A DNA stretch of 64,000 nt from Papio anubis (Eukaryota; Chordata; Mammalia; Primates; Cercopithecidae): assembly GCF_008728515.1 (NCBI RefSeq), contig NC_044996.1, forward strand, positions 102,059,287 to 102,123,286, read 5' to 3'. Position 1 is the first letter of the stretch; each line of letters starts with the position of its first letter. The notes under the pieces are model-generated. The model worked only from the letters and a program-made list of their open reading frames with translations. It was not told the origin of the DNA and did not search any database. Of the stretch, positions 1-11,779 are shown piece by piece. Position numbers and translations under genes: made by a program.

Positions 1-999
1 TGAGTATTTTCACCACCTTGCATTCTCTTCCCTGCAGGGAGCTTTGTTAATGAACAAGCTCTCAGGATCAGCCTTTTTTTGTGTGTGTGAGAACTTGCTG
101 TGTTCAAGGAGTCTGCTGGATGCACAGGGTCATTTATAGAATCAAGACGTGCTGCCTCCTCTCCCTGAATGAATGCTCCATCTGTTGGAGTCCAATATAT
201 ATAATAGATGTGTGAATAAGTACTGAAAAGCAGTGGTAATTAGTTTTGATTTTAGGAAAACTAGAAAAATCATAGTGAAGGTTGCATATGAATAAGATTT
301 CAACAGAGAGAAAAGGGACCCTCGATTTGGGAGTGGAGACAGAATTTTAAGCAAAGAATAAAGCATGAACTAGGGCATAGGAGCTGTCTAAACTGCCTAA
401 ATTGTTATGTGGTATCTCATGGACATTTTAGGCTACATTACATTAAACTGGATGTTAATACAAGAACTATAAAAGAGCATAGCAGCTGTGTTTTATATCA
501 GTGGGTTTGGGGGAGAGAAGACCTTAGTGTCAAATGTTAGTTCTCAGCCAAATATCCCATGAGATATCTGTCAAATGTTTACCATGGAAGTACTCACATG
601 TATGTGTGCATGTAGACACATGCATACATACATACTAACTGGGCCTTTTACCTTTCACATGCCCCTTCTGTCTTCCAGCAAGGTAACCATGCCTTTGTAA
701 TCAGGGAAGCTAATAAAGTAGTCTCCTATTTTATATTTAGAGGTAATACCACAACTAATCCCTTAAACATCATGCATTTTGAGTATCATATGCATTATCA
801 GCTTACAGAGATGTTAACCATGCTTCCAATAATAGCAGCCAATTCCAGATTCTGGCAGAGATTTTGCAATAGCTGACTTTACTATGTCTTTCCACCTTGA
901 TGATGTGAATTCAGAAGAACAGTTTTACCACCTCCTCAAGATTAGAAGGAACCTGTGATGGTCACCTCCAGAATGGCCACCAGTGATCTCTACATCCTG
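1..999. other. Unassigned non-coding sequence
   Basis: I see no gene and no repeat I can name here. There is a short alternating purine-pyrimidine patch with catacata-type steps near 600-635. The few open frames are under 80 codons, have no recognisable motif and are not supported by codon character. Confidence 0.4.
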
Positions 1000-1562
1000 G
1001 TATGAAAGGAACATAAATCTTGGGATCCCAAAAATCACTAAGCCAAAGGGAAAAGTCAAGCTGGGAATTGCTTAGGGCAAACCTGCCTCCCATTCTATTC
1101 CTAAAAAGATAGCTACTAAGATAAAAAAAAAAAAAAAAAAGCTAAATACCTCCCTCACAAGGGATTTCCTTGTGGACAAAGGACAGACAGAAGTCAAAGT
1201 CATTCCTCTGCTCACTGAGGTAAATGCATATCTGATTGCCTTCTTGGGAAAGGCTCATCAAAAAGTCAACAGAATGCAACCATTTGTCTTTTATCTACCT
1301 ATGATCTTGAAGCTCCCTCCCTGCTTTGAGTCGTCCAACCTTTCAGGACTGAACCGATGTACATCTTATATATGTTGATTAATGTCTCATGTTTCTCTAA
1401 AATGTATAAAACCAAGCTGTTCCCCAACTACCTTGGGTACATGTCATCAGGACCTCCTGAGTCTGTGTCATAGGCGCACGTCCTTAACTTTGGCAAAATA
1501 AACTTCCTAAATTGACTGAGATCTGTCTCAGATATTTGGGGTCCATACTAGTATTCACAATC
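1000..1562 (+). mobile_element. Solo-LTR-like sequence, endogenous retrovirus, family not named
   Basis: The right half has the order expected of an LTR: a TATA-like tgtataaaacc near 1400, then a gcaaaataaac polyadenylation-type signal near 1493, then a C/T-rich U5-like end around 1510-1560 (ctgtctcagatatttggggt). An 18-19 base A run at 1122-1140 interrupts it. I recognise the U5-type block as ERV LTR sequence but cannot name the subfamily with confidence. The left boundary is approximate. Confidence 0.55.
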
Positions 1563-1765
1563 TTGTATAGTTCCCTCCAAAACTGTATAACGCTTATTCA
1601 GTATAACAAATAGAATACAGCAGAAGTGTTGGTACGTCACTTCAGAGACGAGGTTTTAAAAGACTATGGCTTTCTTCTTGGGCTTTTTCTCTACGTCTTT
1701 TGGAACACTTGCTCTTAAGCCAGTGGTCATGTGGGGACAAGCAGTCAGTGTACGGAGATGCCCAT

Positions 1766-2856
1766 TGTATTAGTCCATTCTCACATTGCTATAAAGAAAT
1801 ACCTGAGACTGGGTAATTGATAAAGAAAAGAGGTTTAATTGGCTCATAGTTCTGCAGGCTGTACAGGAAGCATAGTGGCATCTGCTTCTGAGGAGGTCTT
1901 TTGAAGCTTCCAATCATGGTGGAAGGTGAAGGGGGAGCTTGCAAATCACAAAGCGAGCGTGTTACAAGTAGTTAGATAAGCATGAGCTGGTCAGGAGAGG
2001 GCTCTTCCCCCACCCACTGGGAACATCAGTTGATGGTTTGGCAGTTATCACATTGCCTCTCTGAAAGTGATAAATTGGCAGCTGGTGCCAGGAAGAGGCC
2101 ATTTTCTGATGGTCCACACCTGTTGCACTAAAGGGTTAATTGAATGCAGGTGCCAGGAAAATGGAACTTCCCAGGCATGTGCATTAAGAGACAAAATGGC
2201 AGAGTATGACCTTCTGAGGCACACCACTGGAAAAGGGAAGAAAGCCTCAGATGGGCATGTGTACAACTTTCTAAACACACTGTGCATGCCCACTTCCCAA
2301 GAGTAAGGAGGGCACTGAGCACGCGGGCAGCCCACACCAAAGGAACAATCATGGGAAAGGGGTCAGCACATAAAGTCCTAGGGTCAAGGTTAAATACTGC
2401 ACTTGTTCTTCAATTTGTTTGCTTGGGTCTCTTCCAAGCGTACTTTCCTTTCCTTTCTTTCCTCTTCCTTTTTAAGTAAACTTCCACTCCTGCTCTGAAA
2501 TTTGCCTTGGTCTCTTTTTCTACCTTATGCCTCTTAGTCAAATTCTTTCTTCTAAGGAGGCAAGAATTGAGGTTGCTGCAGACCTGTACAGATTTGCCAC
2601 TGGTAACTTGGATACCTTCCACTGTTAACAAGAGCAGGAGCAAGAGAAAGTAGAGGTAGGAACCACACACCTTTAAACCCCAGGTGTCGGGATAACTCAC
2701 TCACTATCACGAGGACAGTACCAAGAGGATAGTGCTAAACCACTCATGAGAAACTTCCCCCATGATCCAATCAAGTCCCTACAGGCTCCACCTCCAGCAT
2801 TGGGGATTATAATTCAACATGAGATCTGGGTAGAGACATAGATCCAAACCCTATCA
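1766..2856 (-). mobile_element. MST-type MaLR LTR, itself interrupted
   Basis: Begins tgtattagtccattctcac and ends at gatccaaaccctatca, which is the reverse complement of a THE1/MST LTR. Flanking 5-mers cccat (1761-1765) and gccat (2857-2861) are a one-mismatch target-site duplication, the size expected for MaLR elements. The body is split at 1960-2630 by another LTR. The host is the MLT1 LTR described separately. Confidence 0.85.
1960..2630 (+). mobile_element. Solo ERV LTR (about 671 bp) nested in the MST LTR
   Basis: Starts tgttacaag and ends actgttaaca, so it has the TG...CA ends and a short inverted terminus of an LTR. It contains a pyrimidine-rich block with a taagtaaac signal near 2474, then a U5-like end that includes gaggcaagaattgaggttgc. 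The flanks are MST sequence on both sides, so it landed in the MST copy. The duplication is unclear (agcg-like left, agag right). Open frames inside on both strands are chance frames. Confidence 0.75.
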
Positions 2857-3099
2857 GCCATGTAGCAAGGCACTGAGGTCTCTAGCCAGTGGTCAGTGAG
2901 GAACTGAGTCTTGCCGAAAACCATATAAGGGAGCTTAGAATTAAATTCTCCAGCCTTAAGATGACTGCAACTTCATTAAGAGACCCTGAGCCACAACTAC
3001 TCAGACTGTTCCTGGATTCGCGATCCACAATAAATGTTGATTGTTCTCAACTGCTAAATTTTGGAGTAATTTGTTATGTAGCAATAGATGACTAATACA

Positions 3100-3409
3100 A
3101 GACCTTTCTGGGTAGAAGTTTTCCCTTGTGTTGAAACCACAGATCAAACTGAAATAAGGTTTTTCTTTGAAATTGTTGTGGATATGAATGACAGATCCTG
3201 TGTCATTTCAACAATGAGACATGGCCTCTGAGCACCATTTTGGGCCTGTGCTTCAGATGATGTAACTACACAATAGAAGGAGAAGAGGGAAGCTTGACAT
3301 ATATGACCCATCATGGCTGGGACCACATTTGTTCCTGGAACGCGTAGCCTCTCTGTTCTGAGAGTTGATCCTTTTATTTAAAAGCAATCAATCTCTTATT
3401 TACCCTTGG
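3100..3409. other. Unassigned sequence
   Basis: No gene or named repeat recognised between the MLT1 end and the next LTR. Confidence 0.35.
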
Positions 3410-3985
3410 GGTGATAGATGATGTTACCCTAAAATATGCCACTTTGTATAATGATAATCTCAAGCTGAAGGCAATGGAGATGAAGTAGATAGAAGAAATG
3501 CTCTCTGCCCTCAACAATTTGCCTAACAGCAGTACATAAATTTACAAAGCTGTCCCTCCTCTCTTCTATCAGGAAGGAAAAAAGTTAATCACCATGGACA
3601 ACTTTAGACTGATACCAGCCTGGGGAAGGCACCAGAGCAAGCTATATAACAAACTTTAGTAACTAGCACTTATCTATTATTAGTTTCTCATGTATTTGCC
3701 TTCCTATAATTTGCCACCCCTAAAGACTCAGGTTTCTTTTCCTTTGTCTTGTCACTTCTCTGAAAATGTATTCTTGCTTTGCTAAGATGCTATATAAACA
3801 TAAGTTCTAACCAAACCTTTGAGTTTCTCATTTCTGGGTACTCCCATGTGTTACATTTGCGATGTACATGTTAATAAACTTGTATTTGTTTTTCTCTTCT
3901 TAATCTGTTTTTCATCAGTCCAATTAAAGGACCCCAGTGAGAGAATCTAGGAGAGTAATAGGAAAAATAATTTTTCCCCTCCTAT
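3410..3985 (+). mobile_element. ERV1 LTR of a MER4-like group
   Basis: The left part reads like accctaaaatatgccacttt, the centre has a TATA-type gctatataaac near 3788, then ttaataaacttgtatttg near 3870 and a ttcttaatctgtttttcatc U5-type end. The same motif set occurs in reverse orientation at 4450-5015, 51725-52575 and 52915-53465. The group name is from memory and the exact subfamily is not assigned. Confidence 0.6.
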
Positions 3986-4149
3986 TATTCAGTAGGTGGT
4001 TCAGATTCTAACTTCTGCTTTCAGCAAAGCTATATAAAGCAAAAGGCCATCCTCATGGTTGAAAGTTAAGAGACAAATTATATATTAGTCTAAGATTGAT
4101 CCCTTATTAGCTGCAAAGCAGTTGTGAGAGGAAGATTGGGCTTATGAGT

Positions 4150-4310
4150 GGAGACCTGTGAGGCACAAAGGGACCAAGGAAGTTATTCACTCATTTTGAA
4201 CCTCAGTATCTTTTTTTTTTTAATTAGGTAAATAATACCTGTCAGAGATTTTTTTGATGATTAAATGTACTTGTGAAAGCCTTTGCACCTACTAAATACC
4301 AATTAAAACT
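4150..4310 (+). repeat. MIR element (degraded)
   Basis: The order of blocks follows MIR: a cctcagtatc core, an aataatacctgtcagag segment, then gatgattaaatgtacttgtg and the gcctttgcacctactaaat end. Divergence is high, as expected for this old SINE. Confidence 0.55.
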
Positions 4311-4369
4311 ATGCTTTAATGGTGTAGTGCATTGTCCTTAGGTGATATTTCCATTAGTGGAAGAGGATG

Positions 4370-5385
4370 CCTTAATCCATTGAACAAATAATCTGAGCAC
4401 CTACTAGGTAGAAGACACAGTTCCAGGGTGGGGATTATAATAATTAGAGGGGAGGAAGAAAACTTCCTCGACTCATCTTTGGTTCTCCAGATGGGCCCCT
4501 GAAAATGAGACTGACCAAAAGCTGATTAACAAGAAAAAAAACAAACAGAAATTTATTAGCATGTGCATGACACGTACACATGGGTGTACTCAGATGAGTA
4601 ACTTAAGGGGTGGTTATGACTTGGGTTTCTATATCATCTTAGGCTAAGAAAAAAGGAAAGGGAGGTTTTCTTTTGGATGGATGGGGGATTCAAGTTATGG
4701 AAAGGTGACCAAGAATAGTATAGTTAACAAGGGTTGTTTAATAAGGTTGTTGTGCAGATTTAAGTCTTAAATTGATGTTTTCACCATGGACAACAGTTGT
4801 CGAGTCTTTTTTTTTTTTTTTTTTGGTATGGGAGAGGGAAACATCTCTACAAACAAAAATTTGCTTTATAGATGTAAATTTTCTTTATAAGAGAAAAACT
4901 TGTGCCATGTTTTCAGAGCTTGACCTGCATCTGCTGGTTCTCAATGGCCTTTAACTCAAAATAATCTACATGCCAAAGAGGTATATTTTGGGGTGGCACA
5001 TGCTGGTACCCTTCATAATAAACAAATCTGGTCTTTACCCTCGAGGAACTTACAGTCTAGTGGGAGAGGCAATAATTAATCAAATAATTTCACAAATGAA
5101 AATTTCAACTTTGACCAGTGAGGATGTAGAAGTACTACAAGAGCATGTATAAAGGGAGATTTGACCTAGTGAGGGAAATAAAAGAATGCTTCTCCAGGAA
5201 GTGACGCTTGAACTGAGATCTAAAGGAGTAGTGTTAAAGAGGTGTGGGAAATGCCTCTCTGGTTGAGGGAGTAACAAGTCCAAAGACACACTAGCAGTGG
5301 ACCAGTCGGATGATTAGGAGGAAACAAAAAGCCAGGGAGGCTGGAGAGCAAAAAGGGAGTGGAGCATGACAAAGGGGGTGAAGCT
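4370..5385 (+). mobile_element. L2 LINE fragment, interrupted by an LTR
   Basis: Left part: gagcacctactaggta. Right part: ggaacttacagtctagtggg, then a segment resembling caggaagtgacgcttgaactgagatc, and later a sequence on small gains and losses around 5230-5380. This is the L2 3' region as also seen at 30735-31440 and 42360-42735. The LTR at about 4450-5015 separates the halves. Confidence 0.6.
4450..5015 (-). mobile_element. ERV1 LTR of the MER4-like group inside L2
   Basis: In reverse complement it starts near a gccaccccaaaatatacctc block (from about 5000) and ends with a cttgttaatcagc-type U5 near 4515, the same arrangement as the other MER4-like LTRs of this window. A T run at 4806-4824 interrupts it. 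The boundaries are approximate and the duplication is not clear. Confidence 0.6.
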
Positions 5386-5477
5386 TTTTCCTACTTCATT
5401 TGTCTGCTAAGGTTTATAACTGACCCAGTGGAATGTCTACATAGCGAGTACCCAAGAGTGAGGGTAATTTTGTGTTG

Positions 5478-5832
5478 CAGTCTGTTGAGGCTGCTATAAC
5501 AGACTATTATAGACTGGGTGGCTTATAAACAACATAAATTTCTTTCTCACGGTTCTGGAGGCTAATCCAAGATCACGGCACTGGCAGATTCAGTGTCTGG
5601 TTATGGCCCGTTTCCTGGTTTGTAGAGGATCATCTTGCTGTATCCTCACATGGCACAAGGGGCAAGGGAGCTTTCTGGGCTCCCTTTCATAAGGGCACTA
5701 ATCTCATTCATGAGGGCTCCACCCTCAGTACTTATCACCTCCCAAAGGTCTCGCCTCCTAATACTATCACCTTAGGGGTTAGAATTTTGACATATGAATT
5801 TTGAGAGGACACAGACATTCAATCTATAGCAT
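5478..5832 (-). mobile_element. MLT1A-type MaLR LTR
   Basis: Starts tctgttgaggctgctataac, has gactgggtggcttataaaca, the ggttctggaggctaat block and ends with gaggacacagacattcaatc. This is the reverse complement of the MLT1A/MSTD LTR type, related to the LTRs of the provirus at 36061-38545. Confidence 0.75.
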
Positions 5833-6386
5833 CTTATTTAATTGCTTCTCACTATATAACAAAAGTGCAGTTAATAAAAACGTTTGTGGGGAGTCCCTTG
5901 AAGACTGTAAAAATTAAATGTTCTCTCAATGGTTTTGGGATCTTTTTTTGATCTTGCTACATAAGCAAGATCTGAGGATTGATCTGCTGGGTGTTGGATC
6001 CTCAAATAGTGTTTCTCTTCTGATCTTTAGTGTGGAGTCATTAGTACTGAAGAGCTCTATAACCTCAAGTTCAACCAGAAGTGAATGACTTCGGACCTCC
6101 CCTTTTTCAGTTCAGCCTTGTACACATACACAGTATTCTAGGCCCAAGAAATGGTAAAACTTTTCAGAGTCTTCTATGCTTGTCTAGTTTCCCAGATCTA
6201 CCTTTAACATTTTTGGCCAGGTTCTTGTTTGATTGAAATCGGTCTTAGAGAACTCTTCACATTAATGATTTCAGCTAATTACTATTGTTTTCATTGACAT
6301 CCTGGAGATAAGGTTTGTTTTACATATCTGAGCTCTGAGTCAAATCAAGTAGCAAGGATATCCTGGAATTGCTGGAATTGGAGGTT
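5833..6386. other. Unassigned sequence with a small hairpin
   Basis: No gene or repeat recognised. It holds a perfect 9-bp inverted repeat (gatcttgct / agcaagatc, 5950-5972) with a 5-base loop. Confidence 0.35.
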
Positions 6387-6698
6387 TTTATTTTATTTTA
6401 TTATTATTATTATTTTTTGACAGAGTCTCACTCTGTTGCCCAGGCTGGAGTGCAGTGGCGCAATCTTGGCTCACTGCAACCTCCGCCTCCTGGGTTCAAG
6501 CAATTCTCATGCCTCAGCCTCTCGAGTAGCTGGGATTACAGGCACGTGCCACCATGCCCAGCTAATTTTTGTATTTTTAGTAGAGATGGGGTTTCACCAT
6601 GTTGCCCAGGCTGGTCTTCAATTCCTGACCTCAGTTGATCCACCTGCCTCAGCCTCCCAAAGTATTGGGATTACAGGCGTGACCCACCGCACCTGGCT
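6387..6698 (-). mobile_element. Alu element, full length
   Basis: Reverse complement of an Alu. A T-rich (attt/att) tail remnant lies at the left and the Alu head ends in cacctggct at 6698. The left flank ggaattggaggttttt (6374-6389) and right flank agaattgaagttttt (6699-6713) form an imperfect target-site duplication. AluS-like by eye. Open frames across it are the usual Alu antisense frames. Confidence 0.92.
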
Positions 6699-6713
6699 AG
6701 AATTGAAGTTTTT

Positions 6714-7076
6714 GTAGGGAGCTATGGGTCAGGTCAAAATATTGACTATAATCTGGGGAAGGGCTTTTAACAGAGCTCCAAAAAGATATCATTTCTTTCT
6801 GTTGGCTACAAAGCTGTCAGCTTTTCATGGCTACCATGCCACTGAGTTGGGAAGGTGGGAGGATAAGAGAAGACTCAAATTACAATGTCATAGACCCCAC
6901 TGTTTTTACCAACATTAAATAGTTTTTCTTGAATAAACTCTTTGCAGTTTGTTCTGTTCCTTTGGTTTATTTTCAGGGCTCAAAAATGATTGTTTTTTAT
7001 TGCTTTGTCAGTATTTTGTTTTTAACAGGAGCAAATTCACCAAGGTCCTCACTCTGCCATTCTGGAAATCAACTTG
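6714..7076. other. Unassigned sequence
   Basis: No gene or repeat recognised between the Alu and the L1 target-site duplication at 7077. Confidence 0.35.
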
Positions 7077-10000
7077 ATTTCTCATACATTTTAAAAAATC
7101 TTTTATTTCTGTAGGTTTTTGGGGAACAGGTGATATTTGGTTATATGAGTAAGTTCTTTAGTGGTGATTTTTTAGATTTTTGTGCACGCATCACCTGAGC
7201 AGTATGCACTGAATGCAATTTGTAGTCTTTTATCCCCCACCCCACTCCCACCCTTTCTCCTGAGTCCCCAAAGTCCATTGTATCATTCTAATGCTTTTGT
7301 ATCCTCATAGCTTAGCTCCCACTTAAGAGTGAGAATATGTGATGTTTCATTTTCCATTCCTGAGTTACTTCACTTAGAATAATAGTGTCCAGTTCCTTCT
7401 GGGTTGCTGTGAATGCCATTAATTCATCCCTTTTTATGGCTGAGTAGTATTCCATCATATATATATACACACATATATATACACACACACACACAATTTC
7501 TTTATCCACTCATTGATTGATGGGCATTTGGGCTGGTTCTGTATATTTACAATTGCAAATTGTGCTGCTATGAACATGCACATGCAATTATCTTTTTCAT
7601 GTAATGACTTCTTTTCCTCTGGGTAGGTATCCAGTAGTGGGATTGCTGGATCAAATGGTAGTTCTAATTTTAGTTCTTTAAGGAACCACCACACTGTTTT
7701 CCATAGTGGTTGTACTATTTACATTCCCGCCAGCAGCACAGAAGTGTTCCCTTTTCATCGCATCCACACTAACATCTATTATTTGTTGGTTTTTTTATTA
7801 TGGCCATTCTTGCAGGAGTTCAGTGGTATTGCATTGTGGTTTTGATTTGCATTTCCCTGATCATTAGTGATGTAGAGCCTTTCTTCATAGGTTTGTTGGC
7901 CATTTGTATATCTTCTTTTGAGAATTGTCTATTCATGTCCTTAGTCCACTATTTCATGTTTTTTTTTTTTCTTGCTAATTTGTCTGAATACCTTGTGGAT
8001 TCTGAATATTAGTCCTTTGTCAGATGTATAGATTTTGAACATTTTCTCCCACTCTGTGGGTTGTCTTCTTACTTTTTACTCTGCTGACTGCTTCTTTTCT
8101 GCTGTGCAGAAGCTCTTTAGTTTAATTAAGTCCTACCTATATCTTTGTTTTTGTTGCATTTGCTTTTGGGTTCTTTGTTATGAAGTCTTTGTCTAAGCCA
8201 ATGTCTACAAGGGGTTTTCCAATGTTATCTTCTAGAATTTTCATAGGTTCAGGTGTTAGATTTAAGTCCTTGATCCATCTCAAGATGATTTTTGTATAAA
8301 GTGAGAGATGCAGATCCAGTTTCATTCTCCTATAAGTGGCTTGCCAATTATTCCAGCACCATTTCTTGAGTAGGGTGTCCTTTCTCAACTTTATGTTTTT
8401 GTTTGCTTTGTCAAAGATCAGTTGACTGTATCTGCCTTTATTTTGGGATTCTCTATTCTGTTCCATTGGTCTATGTTCCTATTTTTATACCAGTGGCATG
8501 CTGTTTTGGTGACTATGGCCTTATAGTATAGTTTGAAGTCAGGTAATGTGGTGCCTCCAGATTTGTTCTTTTTGCTTAGGCTTGCTTTGGCTATGCAGGC
8601 TCTTTTTTGGTTCCATATGAATTTTAATATTTTTTTCCAGTTCTGTGAAGAATGATTATGGTATTTTGATGGGAATTACATTGAATTTTGTAGATTGCTT
8701 TTGTCAGTATGATCATTTTCACAATATTGATTCTACCCATCCATGAGCATGGAATGTGTTTCCATTTATTTGTCACCTATGATCTCTTTCAGCAGTGTTT
8801 TGTAGTTTTCCTTGTAGAGGTCTTTCACTTCTTTGGTTGGGTATATTCCTAAGTATTTTATTCTTTTTACAGCTGTTGTAAAAGGGGTTGAGTTCTTGAT
8901 TTGATTCTCAGTTTGGTCACTGTTGGTATATAGCAGAGTACTGATTTGTGAACATTAATTTTGTATATTGAGACTTTGCTGAATTCATTTATCAGTTCTA
9001 GGAGCTTTCTGAAGGAGTCTTTAGGGTTTTCTAGGTATACAATCATATCCCTGGCGAACAGCAACAGTTTCATTTCATCTTTACTGATTTGGTTACCCTT
9101 TATTTCTTTCCCTTGTCTGATTGCTCTGGCTAGGACTTCCAGTACTATGTTGAATAGAAGTGGTGAGAGTGGGCAGCCTTGTCTTGTTCCAGTTCCCAGA
9201 GGGAATGCTTTCAACTTTTTCCCACTCAGTATTATGTTGGCTGTGGATTTGTCATAGATGGCTTTTATGACATTGAGGTATGTCCCTTGTATGCTGATTT
9301 TGCTGAGGGTTTTAATCATAAAGGGATGCTGGATTTTGTCAAATGCTTTTTCTGTGTCTATTGAGATAATCATGTGATTTTTGTTTTTAATTCTGTTTAC
9401 GTAGTGTATCATATTTATTGACTTGTGTACGTTAAACCATCCCTGCGTCCCTGGTATGAAAGCCACTTGATCATGGTGGATTATCTTTTTGATATGCTGT
9501 TGGATTCAGTTAGCTAGTATTCTGTTATGGATTTTTGCATCTATGTTCATCAGGGATATTGGTCTGTAGTTTTCTTTTCTTGTTATGTCCTTTCCTGGTT
9601 TTGGCATTAGGGTGATACTGGCTTCATAGAATGATTTAGGGAGGGTTCCTTCTTTCTCTTTCTTGTGAAATAGTGTCAGTGGGAGTGGTAACAATTCTTC
9701 TTTGAATGTCTAATATAATTCAGCTGTGTGTCTGGTCCTGGACTTTTGTTTGTTGGTATTTCTTTTGTTACCGTTTCAATCTCACTGCTTGTTATTGGTC
9801 TGTTCAGGGTTTCTAATTCTTCCTCATTTAAGCTGGGAGAATTGTATATTTCCAGGAATTTATCCATCTCCTCTAGGTTTTCTAGTTTATGTGCATAAAG
9901 GTGTTCATAGTAGCCTTGAATGATTGTTTGTATTTCTGTGGTGTTGGTTGTAACGTCTCCCATTGTGTTTCTAATCGAGCTTATTTGGATCTTCTCTCTT

Positions 10001-10355
10001 CTTTTCTTGGTTCATATTGCTAATGGTCTATCACTTTCGTTTATCTTTTCAAAGAACTAGCCTTTAGTTTCATTTATCTTTTGTATTTTGTAGTTGGTGG
10101 TGTTGTTTCCATTTCATTTAGTTCTGCTCTGATCTTGGTTATTTCTTTTCTTCTGCTGGGTTTGGGTTTGGTTTGTTCTTGTTTCCCTAGCTCCTTGAGG
10201 TGTGGCCTTAGATTGTCTATTTGTGCTCTCTTAGGCTTTTTGATGTAAGAATTTAAGGCTATGAACTTTCCTCTTAGCACCGTTTTTGCTGTATCTCAGA
10301 GGTTTTGATAGGTTGTGTCACTAATATCATTCAGTCCAAAGATTTTTTTAAAATT

Positions 10356-10659
10356 TGTTGTTGCTGTTGTTGTTGTTTGAGATGAAGTCTCACTCACTTG
10401 CCCATGCTAGAGTGCAGTGGCGCAATCTTGGCTCACGGCAACTTCCACCTCCCGGGTTCAAGCGATTCTCCTGCCTCAGCCTCCCAAGTAGCTGGGACTA
10501 TAATTGCCTACCACCATGCCTGGCTAATTTTTGTATTTTTAATAGAGACAGGGTTTCACCATGTTGACCAGGCTGGTCTCGAACTCCCGACTCAAGTGAT
10601 CTGCCCATCTCAGCCTCCCAAAGTGCTGAGATTACAGGTGTGAGCCATTGCACCTGGCC
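10356..10659 (-). mobile_element. Alu element inside L1
   Basis: Antisense Alu with a (ttg)n-type tail at 10356-10378 and head ending cacctggcc at 10659. The L1 sequence continues on both sides. The flanks are A/T-rich and the duplication is not clear-cut. Confidence 0.9.
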
Positions 10660-10835
10660 CAGTTTAAAAAAAATTTAAAATTTCCATCTTGATTTCATTA
10701 TTGACCCAATAATCATTCAGGAGCAGGTTATTTAATTTCCATGCATTTGCATGTTTTTGAAGGTTCCTTTTGGAGTTGATTTATAATTTTATTCCACTGA
10801 GGTCTGAGAGAGTACTTGATATAATTTCAGTTTTC

Positions 10836-11075
10836 TTTTTTTTTTTTTTTTGAGGTGGAGTCTGGCTCTCTTGCCCAGGCTGGAGTGCAGTGGCCGGATC
10901 TCAGCTCACTGCAAGCTCTGCCTCCTGGGTTCACGCCATTCTCCTGCCTCAGCCTCCCGAGTAGCTGGGACTACAGGCGCCCGCCACCTCGCCCGGCTAG
11001 TTTTTTGTATTTTTTAGTAGAGACGGGGTTTCACTGTGTTAGCCAGGATGGTCTCGATCTCCTGACCTCGTGATC
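10836..11075 (-). mobile_element. AluY, 5'-truncated, inside L1
   Basis: T run at 10836-10851, then an AluY with the ggccggatctcagctcactg block typical of Old World monkey AluY. It stops at cctcgtgatc (11075), about 55 bp short of the Alu 5' end, and L1 sequence (tattgatgcttgttttgtgg) resumes directly. Confidence 0.9.
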
Positions 11076-11779
11076 TATTGATGCTTGTTTTGTGGCCTAC
11101 CATATGGTCTATCTTGGAGAAAGTTCCATGCACTAATGAATAGAATGTATATTCTGCAGTTGTTGGGTTGAATGTTCTGTAAGTATCTGTTAAGTCCATT
11201 AGTTCTAGTGTATAATTTAAATCCATTGTTTCTTAAATCCATTGACTTTCTGTCTTGATAGCCCATCTCATGCTATCAGTGGAGTATCGAATATTGTGTT
11301 GCTGTCTGTCTCATTTCTTAGGTCTAGTAGTAGTTGTTCTATAAATGTGGGCGCTCCAATGTTAGATGCATATGTATTTTTAGGATTGTGATATGTTCCT
11401 GTTGGACAAGGCCTTTTGTCATTATATAATGCCCCTCTGTGTCTTTTTTAACTGCTGTTGCTTTAATGTTTGTTTTGTCTGATATAAGAATAGCTACTCC
11501 TGCTTGCTTTTGGTGTCCATTTGCATGCAATGTCTTTTTCCACCCCTTTACCTTAAGTTTATGTGAGTCCTTATGTGTTAGGTGAGTCTCTTAAAGGCAG
11601 TAGATACTTGGTTGGTGAATTCTTATCCATTCTACAATTTTCTATTTTTTAAGTGGAGAATTTAGTCCATTTACATTCAATGTTAGTATTGAGATGTGAG
11701 GTACTATTCCATTCATCATGCTACTTGTTGCCTGAATACCTGTTTTTTTTTTTTTTTTCAATTTACTTACTATATTTTT

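Larger units (their letters stand above)
1630..3099 (+). mobile_element. MLT1-type MaLR LTR, split by a younger LTR
   Basis: The left piece (about 1630-1765) matches the MLT1 block reading like tataaaagactgtggct followed by a cttcttgggc stretch. The right piece (2857-3099) continues the same element with the gagaccctgagcc segment, ataaatgttgattgttctc and the terminal ttgttatgtagcaatagatg. Read together they make one LTR, interrupted at a gcccat site by the MST LTR at 1766-2856. The subfamily within MLT1 is not resolved. Confidence 0.75.
7312..11715 (-). pseudogene. L1 ORF2 remnant (endonuclease and reverse transcriptase), inactive
   Basis: Reading on the minus strand from about 11715 to 7312 gives ORF2-type blocks in order. 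There is an endonuclease region (KQAGVAILISDK, near 11500), then fragments near 9960 and 9690. The RT core follows at 9466-8867 with the motifs STDTEKAFDKI-like (ISIDTEKAFDKIQ), RQGCPLSPLLFNIVLEVLARAI and LLFARDMIVYLENP. C-terminal blocks lie at 8466-8137 and 7694-7312 (PFDPAIPLLDTYP, MEYYSAIKRDEL, IILSEVTQEWKMK). The frame is broken many times, and two Alus lie inside. In the RT active-site box the second residue of the usual FADD is arginine (FARD), so even the longest open piece would be catalytically dead. It is a decayed retrotransposon gene. Confidence 0.9.

Noticed and set aside
2048..2352. Overlapping frames on both strands near 2.1-2.35 kb
   Set aside because: They fall inside a solo LTR, where no protein is expected, and show no motif.
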